Positions 53,563 to 61,968 of a DNA stretch of 64,000 nt are shown here, in pieces; positions within the stretch are counted from its first letter, which is position 1; each line of letters begins with the position of its first letter. This DNA comes from Rhodopirellula sp. (GTDB lineage Bacteria; Planctomycetota; Planctomycetia; Pirellulales; Pirellulaceae). A program made the translations under genes and the position numbers. The stretch spans positions 55,540 through 119,539 of the forward strand of contig NZHC01000138.1 in NCBI GenBank assembly GCA_002689655.1, in the 5' to 3' direction. Below the pieces are notes generated by a model. That model worked only from the letters and a program-made list of their open reading frames with translations. It ran no database searches and was not told the origin of the DNA.

Positions 53563-55065
53563 TCAACCACCACCCTTGGCAGACGGCAATTTCGAAACGA
53601 GACGAAGCGAGACAGTCAAACCCTCAAGCTGATAATGCGGGCGCAAGAAGAATTTCGATGTGTAATAGCCGGGATTACCCTCCACCTCTTCAACCACCAC
53701 CTCGGCCGCCGCAAGCGGCTTTTTGGCTTTGATTGTTTCGCTTGATGTTCCAGGGTTTCCGTCCACATACTGCATAACCCAGTCTTGCAACCAAGCTTGC
53801 ATATCTTTCCGTTCTTTGAAACTGCCGACTTTGTCACGCACAATGCACTTTAGGTAGTGAGCGAAACGACATGTCGCAAACAGATAGGGCAAACGTGCTC
53901 CCAGATTCGCGTTTGCCGTTGCATCCGGGTCATCATACTCCGCGGGTTCATGCAAGGATTGGGCTCCGATAAAGGCAGCGAAGTCCGAGTTCTTCTTATG
54001 GATCAGCGGCATGAAGCCGTTTTTGGCCAACTCGGCCTCACGTCGATCACTAATCGCGATCTCCGTTGGACATTTCATATCAACACCCCCATCATCCGTT
54101 GGGAAGGTATGGCATGGAAGTTCCTCGACAGCACCACCTGATTCGATCCCGCGAATCCTCGAGCACCAACCGTACATCTTGAATGACCTGGTAATGTTCG
54201 TGGCCATTGCGTAAGCAGAGTTCGACCAACAGTACTTACTACTGTCCGAATCTTCTGTAACTTCCTCGAAGTCAAATTCTTCAACTGGGTCCGTTGCTGC
54301 GCCATAGGGCAATCTTGCAAGGAATTTAGGCATAGCCAAGCCCAAGTACTTTGCATCCTCTGACTCACGCAGCGACCTCCAGGCAGCGTACTCCGGTGTC
54401 GAAAAAATCTTTGTCAAATCACGCGGATTTGTCAGTTCTTGCCAACTGTCCATTTGCATGACTGAAGGAGCCACGCCTGAGATGAAAGGCGCATGACATG
54501 CAGCCGAAATCTTCGCCATTTCACCCAGCAACTCAACATCTGGTGGGCTGTGATCGAAATGGAAGTCACCAACCAAGCACCCGTAGGGCTCTCCACCAAA
54601 TTGACCATATTCCTCTTCATACATTTTCTTGAAGATTGGACTCTGGTCCCAAGCGGTGCCTTTAAACTTTTTGACAGTCTTATGCAGGTCTTTCTTAGAA
54701 ATATTCATGACCCGGATCTTCAGCATCTCATCGGTCTCAGTGTTGTTGACCAAATAGTGCAGTCCGCGCCAAGCACCTTCAAGCTTTTGAAAGTCTTCAT
54801 GGTGAATTATTTCGTTGACCTGAGCTGAGAGCTTCGAGTCGATCTCAGCGATGATTGCTTCGACCGACTTGAGAACATCGTCTGAAATCAGAGATGTCTG
54901 CGAGAGAGCCTGCTCAGCAAGAGTCTGCACAGCGTGCTCGACAGCCTCTTTGGCCTTGTCAGATTTGGGGCGAAATTCTTTTTCCAAGAGTGACGCGAAG
55001 TCACCGGCTTCGAGCGTCGAGCCCTCTGGTTGTGACTCGCCGGCGGATGTGGGATCTGTACTCAT
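53563..55065 (-). CDS. tssC: T6SS sheath large subunit TssC
   Basis: A 500-residue TssC (ImpC/VipB). Landmarks: QVNEIIHHEDFQKLEGAWRG, LHYLVNNTETDEMLKIRV, SPIFKKMYEEEYGQFGGEPY, GCLVGDFHFDHSPPDVELLG, ISAACHAPFISGVAPSVM, and the C-terminal KSKFF-like segment (YYTSKFFLRPHYQLEGL). It forms the contractile sheath with TssB. Its start is 5 bases after the tssB stop, and the two are always made together. Length normal. Confidence 0.97.
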   Translation of the reverse strand: MSTDPTSAGESQPEGSTLEAGDFASLLEKEFRPKSDKAKEAVEHAVQTLAEQALSQTSLISDDVLKSVEAIIAEIDSKLSAQVNEIIHHEDFQKLEGAWRGLHYLVNNTETDEMLKIRVMNISKKDLHKTVKKFKGTAWDQSPIFKKMYEEEYGQFGGEPYGCLVGDFHFDHSPPDVELLGEMAKISAACHAPFISGVAPSVMQMDSWQELTNPRDLTKIFSTPEYAAWRSLRESEDAKYLGLAMPKFLARLPYGAATDPVEEFDFEEVTEDSDSSKYCWSNSAYAMATNITRSFKMYGWCSRIRGIESGGAVEELPCHTFPTDDGGVDMKCPTEIAISDRREAELAKNGFMPLIHKKNSDFAAFIGAQSLHEPAEYDDPDATANANLGARLPYLFATCRFAHYLKCIVRDKVGSFKERKDMQAWLQDWVMQYVDGNPGTSSETIKAKKPLAAAEVVVEEVEGNPGYYTSKFFLRPHYQLEGLTVSLRLVSKLPSAKGGG

Positions 55066-55070
55066 TGATA

Positions 55071-55610
55071 TTACTCCTCTGAGGCTGGTGTTTCAGTAGA
55101 ATCAGCATCGCCATCCGAGGGCTTTGCAGCGGCAGACAACGACTGCAACAAGGCGGGATCCTGAAGGGCCTTCGCAAGAAGGGCCTCGGCCCCATCCTTG
55201 CCATCCATGTAGGTAAGCAGATTCGAAAGCTGAGTACGAGCCTGCAACATTTTGCTGAGAGCATCAACGTTCTGAGCTACAGCTGCGGGTGAGAAATCCT
55301 CCATGCTTTCAAAGTTCAGATCAACACTCACATTCCCTTCACCGGTAAGCGTATTGGGTACCGAGAAAGCGACTCGAGGCTTCATTGATTTCAAGCGATC
55401 ATCAAAATTGTCGACATCAATTTCTAACGCCTTTCGCTCAGACACAGCAGGCAGCGGCTCTTCGGGCTTGCCGGACAAATCTGCCAACACTCCCATAACG
55501 AACGGCAACTGCACTTTTTTTTCAGCACCGTAGACCTCCACGTCATATTCGATCTGGACGCGTGGCGCCCTGTTTCTTGCTATAAATTTCTGGCTACTGC
55601 TCTTCGCCAT
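55071..55610 (-). CDS. tssB: T6SS sheath small subunit TssB
   Basis: A 179-residue TssB (ImpB/VipA). The N-terminus has the family stretch SSQKFIARNRAPRVQIEYDV and EKKVQLPFVMGVLADLSGKP, then VDNFDDRLKSMKPRVAFSVP and the C-terminal helix LSNLLTYMDGKDGAEALLAK. The last ~25 residues are an acidic Ala/Ser/Asp tail (SDGDADSTETPASEE). ClpV recognises a helix of the sheath subunit, and TagJ may bind this protein's N-terminus. It precedes tssC by 5 bases. Confidence 0.96.
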   Translation of the reverse strand: MAKSSSQKFIARNRAPRVQIEYDVEVYGAEKKVQLPFVMGVLADLSGKPEEPLPAVSERKALEIDVDNFDDRLKSMKPRVAFSVPNTLTGEGNVSVDLNFESMEDFSPAAVAQNVDALSKMLQARTQLSNLLTYMDGKDGAEALLAKALQDPALLQSLSAAAKPSDGDADSTETPASEE

Positions 55611-55683
55611 GGTTTACTCCTTGAAAGATTAAAGACGACAATTTGACTTCTTCATAACTGTAAGTGGACATGAAGGCGAATGA

Positions 55684-56913
55684 TCACCATCCCCCGGAAC
55701 TACTCGTATCTTCCTCAGAAGAATCCGCCTGTTCTTCGTAGCTAACTGCCTCTTCGGCGTTACCCTCGAGGATTGGACCCGCACCACCACCCCATGCCTC
55801 TGCCTGAGAAAGAGCGTCGGGTGCCAAATCTCGTATGATTTCAAGAAAGCTTTTCGACGCGAGACGCTGTGCTCGACGAAGCAGCAACGGCAATGGGCTT
55901 GATGGTTCACTGGTTTCAAAATACTCACAAACCTTATCAAGCGCTTTAATCGCATCTGCTCGCGTCGATATACGTCCGTCCAATTGAATGCCTTGGTGCC
56001 TCGCCATCGCAACCTGATCAGTCGCATCATCACCAACGTTCTCGGCAACCAACTCAGGAAACTCTTCTTCAATCCCAATGCCAAGTCGCTCAAGTTGCGG
56101 CTGCATCAGATCAAGCATCTCTTCGAACAGACTCCTCAGCGGCTTCATACTAACAGCTTGTGCAGCACCTACTTTTTGCGTCACCAAGTACTCGATTGCG
56201 CCGACGTGCTCGGCGGACAGCCTTACAGCTTCTTCCGTCGCCTGCAGAACCGCAGGGTCGGCGTCAGTGAAAGCAGCCGCAATTACAGCCAGCGAAGGTC
56301 CCTTTGGTTCTTCTTCGTCAGCGTCAGCCGAATCATCATCCGCCCATCCGCTATTTTGAGGTTCTACGGGCTCATGCTCGTGTGTCTCACCGGCTTCTCT
56401 AATCTGCAGCAATCCGTACTGTCCCATAGCTCGCGAGGAGACCAATGAACAGGCCTGAATCTCATTAAGCACCGTTGCCGTATCGCAAAGCATTGCCAAA
56501 GTGTTAACCCGATAGGTGGGGTCGTCGTTATCACTAGCATCCAGCTGTGGATGTAAAGGCTCCCAAAAATCCTCTAGGTAGCAACGCAACAATTTCAACG
56601 AAGACTCGACACCTACCAACCCATCAGACTGGGCAAGGCAGCGTGTCAGATAGACAGCAACTCGCATATCTTTCGTGCGAGGAAGCAGGTCATCAACATG
56701 CTTACGAACCTCTCTCCAATCAGCGGCCTCAGCAGCAACAAAGGTCTCTCCAAATTGCTGATCTCCTTTCCCCTGAGCTGCACGTTCCATCTCGCCAAAG
56801 ACAGGATCGTACTCAAGGTCTTCGCCGCAAGGCAACTCCTCGGAGATGGGCATCAAGAGTTCTTCTAATTCGAGCAAAGCAACGCTACTTTTCCGTGGTC
56901 GTGCCACGTTCAA
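55684..56913 (-). CDS. tssA: T6SS cap/initiator protein TssA
   Basis: A 409-residue TssA. The ImpA N-terminal domain is clear: LLMPISEELPCGEDLEYDPV, GEMERAAQGKGDQQFGETFV, ADWREVRKHVDDLLPRTKDM, and LEDFWEPLHPQLDASDNDDP. The C-terminal part is mainly helical with an acidic insert (DDDSADADEEEPKGP) and ends in a Gly/Ser-rich tail. TssA coordinates tube and sheath priming at the distal end. It is 73 bases upstream of tssB and the first core gene of the minus-strand run; 404 bases upstream separate it from the outer-membrane-like gene. Confidence 0.93.
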   Translation of the reverse strand: MNVARPRKSSVALLELEELLMPISEELPCGEDLEYDPVFGEMERAAQGKGDQQFGETFVAAEAADWREVRKHVDDLLPRTKDMRVAVYLTRCLAQSDGLVGVESSLKLLRCYLEDFWEPLHPQLDASDNDDPTYRVNTLAMLCDTATVLNEIQACSLVSSRAMGQYGLLQIREAGETHEHEPVEPQNSGWADDDSADADEEEPKGPSLAVIAAAFTDADPAVLQATEEAVRLSAEHVGAIEYLVTQKVGAAQAVSMKPLRSLFEEMLDLMQPQLERLGIGIEEEFPELVAENVGDDATDQVAMARHQGIQLDGRISTRADAIKALDKVCEYFETSEPSSPLPLLLRRAQRLASKSFLEIIRDLAPDALSQAEAWGGGAGPILEGNAEEAVSYEEQADSSEEDTSSSGGW

Positions 56914-57317
56914 TTGTGAGGTCGGTGGTGCCCAAGTTTACGCTTCGACTCTGTTAGTACAACGACGAAACGGCCCTAGCGGAAGCCGAATGCAGACACG
57001 TTTTTTGCACTTACATACCCGCGTATCGTAACCCATGTACGCAAAGCCTTCTAGCTCCCCTAGCCGCGAAATGACTTTCAAAAAAGCATCTGATCGAGAA
57101 GTGTCGAAACAGCAGCATCGCAGTACCGCGACTCTCGGGCAGCATCGGGGCTCCTGTTGAAGAAAAAAGCTGAAGTTCACTCGTCCCAGCGGACACAATA
57201 CCACCCTTGCGAAACCCATACCGGGACGCATCATCACATCGCGGAGAATCGCAAACCTGAACGCAACCGCCTCGATGAAGACCAAAAGATGTTCGCTGAG
57301 GCTGTACGCCAGCAGGG
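56914..57317. promoter_or_regulatory. Intergenic region, probable promoter of the tssA-hcp-tssG run
   Basis: This 404-base region lies upstream of tssA. A minus-strand frame from 57363 to 56938 (141 codons, hydrophobic then Cys/Arg-rich) has no clear start signal, and its start overlaps the last codons of the outer-membrane-like gene. I do not call it a gene, though a small membrane protein cannot be excluded. No strong hairpin seen. Confidence 0.4.
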
Positions 57318-59195
57318 TCAAAAAGACCAACGCAAATCTAAACGCATCATGGATTGATACCATTTGACGCTGGTTGTGGCCAACCCAGCGTTTAGACCGA
57401 CCTCGAAAAGTCCAAAATCACCTCCAGTATCGCTGACAATCCGTAGGCCAGGGAAGACATTAAGGATCGTCTTACCATCAAGCTCAACCTGAGCAGATGT
57501 TTTTGTGCCGTCCTGATACTGCTTTCCGGACAGAAGCGACCATGCCACGAACTCAATTGTTGGTATCACAGCCACTCTGTCACTGTCGTAAAGAACCTTG
57601 GCTGCCCCCATACCACAACGCAGGATTTCCCCCGCAACGTCAGACGTTGCTCCCATGGGGAACCAGAGCTTCAGCTCACTATGAATCAGCATGTCATCGG
57701 ATAACCGATAACAAGTTACCAGGCCGGGTTCCATTGAAACATGCCCATTCCCCCGGCCAGTCTTGCTTGCTCCCGTTGCAAGTTGTGTCCGCAATACCTG
57801 CATTAACTGAAATTTATCGCCATCCAACATGAGCGTTTTCGTCGTCAATACAAGGTCGCCTAATCCAGCGACATTACCCACCCGTGTGGGGTCGATGAAG
57901 ACGAGAGGTATTTCAGTACTAAGCGTCATTCGCGGCCCACCTGTCTCAAATTGAATTCGGGCCTGCTGATAATCGACAGATTCCCGAGAACCCGATGTGT
58001 CCTCTGAGGAAGGCCCATTACTATCAGACCAGAAAAATTCAGCCCGGTAGGGGTGGAGCAAGTTATACGCCGCCTCGAAACGAAGCCTCAAATTATTGAA
58101 AGGCTGAGCTGGGTCGATCTCGAAAAGGGCATACGGCAATCGCTCCCTGCCAACGCCCACGTCATATCGGCCGCGTCGGTTTCCGCGAGATAAGCCCGAG
58201 AAAACATTATGCACACGATCAAGGTTACCCTTTAAAAAACGGTACACCAATCTCTCGCGATCAGGATCAAAGAGATTCATACGTAACCGTTGACCGCGTT
58301 CGGCTGGCCAGGCATTCCAATCGAACTGCCGTATCCGAACTTCTCTGCCGGAACCAACTTCCCGAGGAACGTGGGCTACAGCACCCACGGGGCGGCCTTG
58401 CCCGAGACTCGGCAGATGCGATTGATATTCTGAAGGAACCGATAGCAGTGCTGACTCGTGTCCCTGCCCACCAACACTTACCTGTGGTCGCAATAAGGCA
58501 ACACCTGCACTGGAGGTTACCGGAACCGCAGGCTGAAAAATCAACTTTGCGGGTTTCCTTGCTTGGCTAACACTGGAGTCCCACTCGATGGCGGAAGTAT
58601 TCGTGAATTCACTCGCGTGACCAGAAAAGGTTTGTTTTGCCGCGCTAGAAACCTCATTCTCCAGCAGAGCCGGCAACACGCCCCTTGTTGAGATCGGCTC
58701 GGGGAATGAAAAAGCTAGTTCACCCACCTCCGTCTTGGATGCAATCGCGTCCGTCTTGGATGCGTCTGCCGTGGATACGGCACTTGGGAGAATCACCTCA
58801 TCAACAGTCACAAGACTGTGGTTCGGGGAAACATCGTTTCCGAGACGCTCAGCAAAAGGCGTTCTATTATCTCCGGAAGTTAACGAGTTTGGCGTCACCA
58901 CCGCTCGGCGATGCCTTGCAGCACTTAACAAACCCTGTCCATTACTGATACCGGAAGGCTCTCGCGAACTGAAAACATCGGCATCAGAGTGTGCTTCGAG
59001 AACTCGAACTTCCGGCTTCACCAACCTCGTTGGATGCCGTTCCGGGGAAAGTTCCCTCAAAAAGCTGCTCAGAGGCCGGTGTTGTCCCTGATCTTTTGAA
59101 GCCTCGTCCTGAGAGAAAAGACTAACTTGAGTAGTCAGCGAAACACCTAGAAAAACCACGGCGAGAACGGCGACATATTGCGAAAGCTTCGACAC
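57318..59195 (-). CDS. Exported protein with an outer-membrane beta-barrel-like C-terminus, inside the T6SS cluster
   Basis: A 625-residue protein not assigned to a T6SS core family. The N-terminus is a signal peptide (YVAVLAVVFLGVSLTTQVSL). Residues ~25-310 are low-complexity, Ser/Pro/Glu-rich and probably disordered. From about residue 340 it reads as alternating beta strands typical of transporter barrels of the phenol MetA-like type: FEAAYNLLHPYRAEFFWS, MTLSTEIPLVFIDPTRVG, GLGDLVLTTKTLML, QVLRTQLATGASKTGRGNG, and it ends in RLDLRWSF, an aromatic C-terminal residue as barrel proteins have. Placement between tssA and tssK and same-strand orientation with tssA suggest a role in anchoring or outer-membrane passage (inference), which matters because no TssJ is visible. 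Confidence 0.72.
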   Translation of the reverse strand: MSKLSQYVAVLAVVFLGVSLTTQVSLFSQDEASKDQGQHRPLSSFLRELSPERHPTRLVKPEVRVLEAHSDADVFSSREPSGISNGQGLLSAARHRRAVVTPNSLTSGDNRTPFAERLGNDVSPNHSLVTVDEVILPSAVSTADASKTDAIASKTEVGELAFSFPEPISTRGVLPALLENEVSSAAKQTFSGHASEFTNTSAIEWDSSVSQARKPAKLIFQPAVPVTSSAGVALLRPQVSVGGQGHESALLSVPSEYQSHLPSLGQGRPVGAVAHVPREVGSGREVRIRQFDWNAWPAERGQRLRMNLFDPDRERLVYRFLKGNLDRVHNVFSGLSRGNRRGRYDVGVGRERLPYALFEIDPAQPFNNLRLRFEAAYNLLHPYRAEFFWSDSNGPSSEDTSGSRESVDYQQARIQFETGGPRMTLSTEIPLVFIDPTRVGNVAGLGDLVLTTKTLMLDGDKFQLMQVLRTQLATGASKTGRGNGHVSMEPGLVTCYRLSDDMLIHSELKLWFPMGATSDVAGEILRCGMGAAKVLYDSDRVAVIPTIEFVAWSLLSGKQYQDGTKTSAQVELDGKTILNVFPGLRIVSDTGGDFGLFEVGLNAGLATTSVKWYQSMMRLDLRWSF

Positions 59196-59872
59196 GGGTG
59201 TTCTCTAAAGAATCATGTTGTTGCAGCGATTGATCAGCAAACATGCGATTTCTAACAAAAATCACTGGAAATTGTGATATTCCAGCCACATTGCACCACT
59301 CCACACCAAGATTATCGACTCTGCGGGTAATGGGGATTAGAAGAATTAGGTAGAAAATAAGGCCGGGCGCGTTCGGGCCCTGACTGTAAGCAGAATAAAG
59401 GGTAAAAATCAGCACCCGTTCTAAACGATGCTCGTTCAAAGCGATGTCATTAGCTAGGCATCCAGCACTGGTCTCAAAAAAACATCCTCAGCGGAATTTC
59501 ATCATTCATCTCTATTAATTTTTGCTTGCGGTTGGTCACCGGCAGCCGGATGATAATTGTCGAATGCTCTCCTTGTTGGTCGCCCACAAACCAAAAATCC
59601 AACGGTCAATGGAGTAGGCGATCCCGGAAAATGCGGTCATAATCGCAAAACCTGCCGGAAGCCGCGATCGCGATCGTCTGGGTTCTGTAAGGGCGGCTAC
59701 CTCGCGACGAACGAATTTCGTCGACGAAACTGTTGAGTTTAGCCAAGGAAGCGGAGTTTTTCGCTGATTTCGAAAAACGCTTTTTTCGACATTCTGTGAT
59801 TACCGGGATGGGTTTACTTAGATTTTGTCGTGAATAGGAAGATCGACTTTTTGCAAAAAGGCTAAGGCAGTT
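59196..59872. promoter_or_regulatory. Divergent T6SS control region with a palindrome
   Basis: These 677 bases separate the minus-strand T6SS run from tssK. The 14-base perfect palindrome TTTCGTCGACGAAA lies at 59716-59729, and TTTCGAAAAACGCTTTTTTCG-type inverted sequence lies a short way downstream (59772-59792 region). These are candidate operators for coordinated control of both arms. Frames in the region have no protein-like composition. Confidence 0.5.
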
Positions 59873-61303
59873 ATGAAGAACCCTTCGGTCCATTGGTATC
59901 AGGGACTGTTCATCCGCCCCCAACATCTCCAAGCAGCGGATCGCCATTGGCGAGAACATAGCCACACGTCACAGCAATGGGATCAGCCATATGGTTATGG
60001 AATCCACGTCTTGCGTCATAGCGCGGATGCCTTGACGAGCGGCCTGCTGCGCGTCGAGGAACTGGAAGCTAGATTGCGTGACGGTACTCTGGTCCAATTG
60101 CGTCCCGGTCAGGAACTCGAGATTGATCTGAAACCAGCATTCGAAAAATTGTCCGCCGATGATGCTACTGGTACTCTCAACGTCTATGTAGCAGTGCCCA
60201 AACTAAATCTCGGTGGAGCCAACATAACGAAAGCCCCCTCGGAATCGGGGAAACGCTACATTCAAACGAATTCAACAGTCACGGATGAAAACGGGCAGGA
60301 CACAGCACAACCCATTGATTTCCGCGAATTCAACTTACAGCTAATTCTTGGTGAGGATCATGCAGGGCTCGAAGTTTTGCCAGTGATACGAATCAAGAGC
60401 GCGAGCGACAGGGAGGTCGAACCCGTCGTTGATGAGGCTTATATCCCGCCAGTTCTAGCAACGAGCTCGTGGCTTCATTTGCGAAGATATTACATGCAGG
60501 GTATTCGCGATGTCATCAATCGCCACATGCAAACCCTGAGCGAACCGGTCAGGCAGATGCGTGTGGGTCGCCACAGTCTTGAGCCCGCAGACTCAGGACG
60601 CGTATCCATGCTCGATCGCCTGAACGAGGCTTACACAACGCTGGATGTTATGGCTGCTGCATTGGGAGTGCACCCTTTCGATGCATATTTGGAATTGGCT
60701 CGCATCTTAGGCCGCCTATCTATTTTCGGAGGTGACCGCAAAGCAATCGAGATAGAGGCTTATGATCATGATAACTTGGGTTTTATCTTCTCAGACATCC
60801 GCGAGAAAATTCTGAAGCTGATTTACAACACCCAGTTTGACGAGTATCTGCGAGCTAATTTCGAGGGGTATCAAACCAACATGCAAGCCAAATTAGGCCC
60901 AGAATGGTTTGATCCCGACTGGGAGTGGTACCTGGGAATTGAGCGTGGAGGCTTCAGCGAAGCTGAACTCGACAACTTGCTCGAAAAATCAAACGATTGG
61001 TATTGGGTTTTCGGCAGTGCCGCCCAGGTCGACGAGTTTTTCCATGTGCGTCAAGCAGGTCTCAAGCGAAGTCTGATGCGAACCACGATTCCAGATCTGC
61101 CATCGAGACAATACTGGACTTACTACAAAGTATCGCAAGACGAATATGACTCACCCGCCTGGTCCGAAATCCGCCGAACGCAAACAGTTGCCATGCGGAT
61201 CAGAAATTTCGATGAGCTTACAGGGGTCCGGCACTTGGATGTAACCAATGCTGAGGGTAACAGAACCCGACTTCGCTTTGCTCTTTTCGCTATCCGCAGC
61301 TAA
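59873..61303 (+). CDS. tssK: T6SS baseplate-membrane connector TssK
   Basis: A 476-residue TssK (ImpJ/VasE). It links the TssEFG wedge to the membrane complex. The N-terminal signature is unmistakable: VHWYQGLFIRPQHLQAADRH, followed by QPYGYGIHVLRHSADAL and ARLRDGTLVQLRPG. The middle has RRYYMQGIRDVINRHM-type helices and the C-terminal domain ends YWTYYKVSQDEYDSPAW. No signal peptide. It opens the plus-strand arm; tssL starts 3 bases after its stop. Confidence 0.96.
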   Translation: MKNPSVHWYQGLFIRPQHLQAADRHWREHSHTSQQWDQPYGYGIHVLRHSADALTSGLLRVEELEARLRDGTLVQLRPGQELEIDLKPAFEKLSADDATGTLNVYVAVPKLNLGGANITKAPSESGKRYIQTNSTVTDENGQDTAQPIDFREFNLQLILGEDHAGLEVLPVIRIKSASDREVEPVVDEAYIPPVLATSSWLHLRRYYMQGIRDVINRHMQTLSEPVRQMRVGRHSLEPADSGRVSMLDRLNEAYTTLDVMAAALGVHPFDAYLELARILGRLSIFGGDRKAIEIEAYDHDNLGFIFSDIREKILKLIYNTQFDEYLRANFEGYQTNMQAKLGPEWFDPDWEWYLGIERGGFSEAELDNLLEKSNDWYWVFGSAAQVDEFFHVRQAGLKRSLMRTTIPDLPSRQYWTYYKVSQDEYDSPAWSEIRRTQTVAMRIRNFDELTGVRHLDVTNAEGNRTRLRFALFAIRS

Positions 61304-61306
61304 CTT

Positions 61307-61945
61307 ATGACGCCACGATTTGCAGCGGTGCTGGACCCGATCCTGCTTCATGTTTTCTCGCTTCTAGAGAGAATTGATGAAGGTATCCCCATTGCACCCG
61401 CGGAAGAAAAAAGGACCCTTGAGAGCCTGATAAGGGAAGCAGATGGTCAGGCGGCAGCTTTCTGTGAACACTGGGAAGTAGCGAAATATTCGCTGGTATC
61501 GTGGATTGACGAAATGCTGGTTGATGCCCACATCTGGCCTGGTCAAAACTGGTGGCGAGAAAACGTGCTGGAGTGGTCCATTTTCAATTCACGAAGATGT
61601 AATGATCTGTACTATGTGAACGCCAAAGAAACGCTCAAAAATGATTCAGGCGATACTTTGCAACTCAGTTACGTTTGCGTCCTGCTTGGATTTAGGGGGT
61701 TATATCGAGACCCCACGCAAAGCCGGGGCTTGATTGACAAGTATGGACTACCGGAAGACCTGAATGCTTGGACTGCGGAGTTCTCGAATGCCGTTTCGCA
61801 AGCCCGTCAACGCCTCAGCGATGCCATCACAGCCCAAGAATGTGAGCGGTCAGTAGTCACTGCAATCCCATTTAGTCGTTCGCGGCTTGTATGGCCATGG
61901 CTGATTGCAATCATCTTGGCAGGATTAAATGTTCTCTTCTTCTAG
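61307..61945 (+). CDS. tssL: T6SS membrane complex protein TssL (DotU family)
   Basis: A 212-residue DotU/TssL. The cytoplasmic hook domain is seen: LLHVFSLLERIDEGIPIAPA, AKYSLVSWIDEMLVDAHIWP, NWWRENVLEWSIFNSRRCND, LQLSYVCVLLGFRGLYRD. One C-terminal transmembrane segment (WPWLIAIILAGLNVLFF) ends the protein. There is no peptidoglycan-binding C-terminal domain, so this is the short TssL form. It follows tssK by 3 bases and precedes the TssM-like gene by 23 bases. Confidence 0.93.
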   Translation: MTPRFAAVLDPILLHVFSLLERIDEGIPIAPAEEKRTLESLIREADGQAAAFCEHWEVAKYSLVSWIDEMLVDAHIWPGQNWWRENVLEWSIFNSRRCNDLYYVNAKETLKNDSGDTLQLSYVCVLLGFRGLYRDPTQSRGLIDKYGLPEDLNAWTAEFSNAVSQARQRLSDAITAQECERSVVTAIPFSRSRLVWPWLIAIILAGLNVLFF

Positions 61946-61968
61946 CGACCATCCGTAGTTTCAAGTTC

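Noticed and set aside
56938..57363. Minus-strand frame of 141 codons between tssA and the barrel-like gene
   Set aside because: Hydrophobic then Arg/Cys-rich composition, no ribosome site, and its start overlaps the previous gene. A small membrane protein is possible but unsupported.
59606..59965. 119-codon minus-strand frame across the start of tssK
   Set aside because: It overlaps the certain start of tssK and has no protein-like composition.
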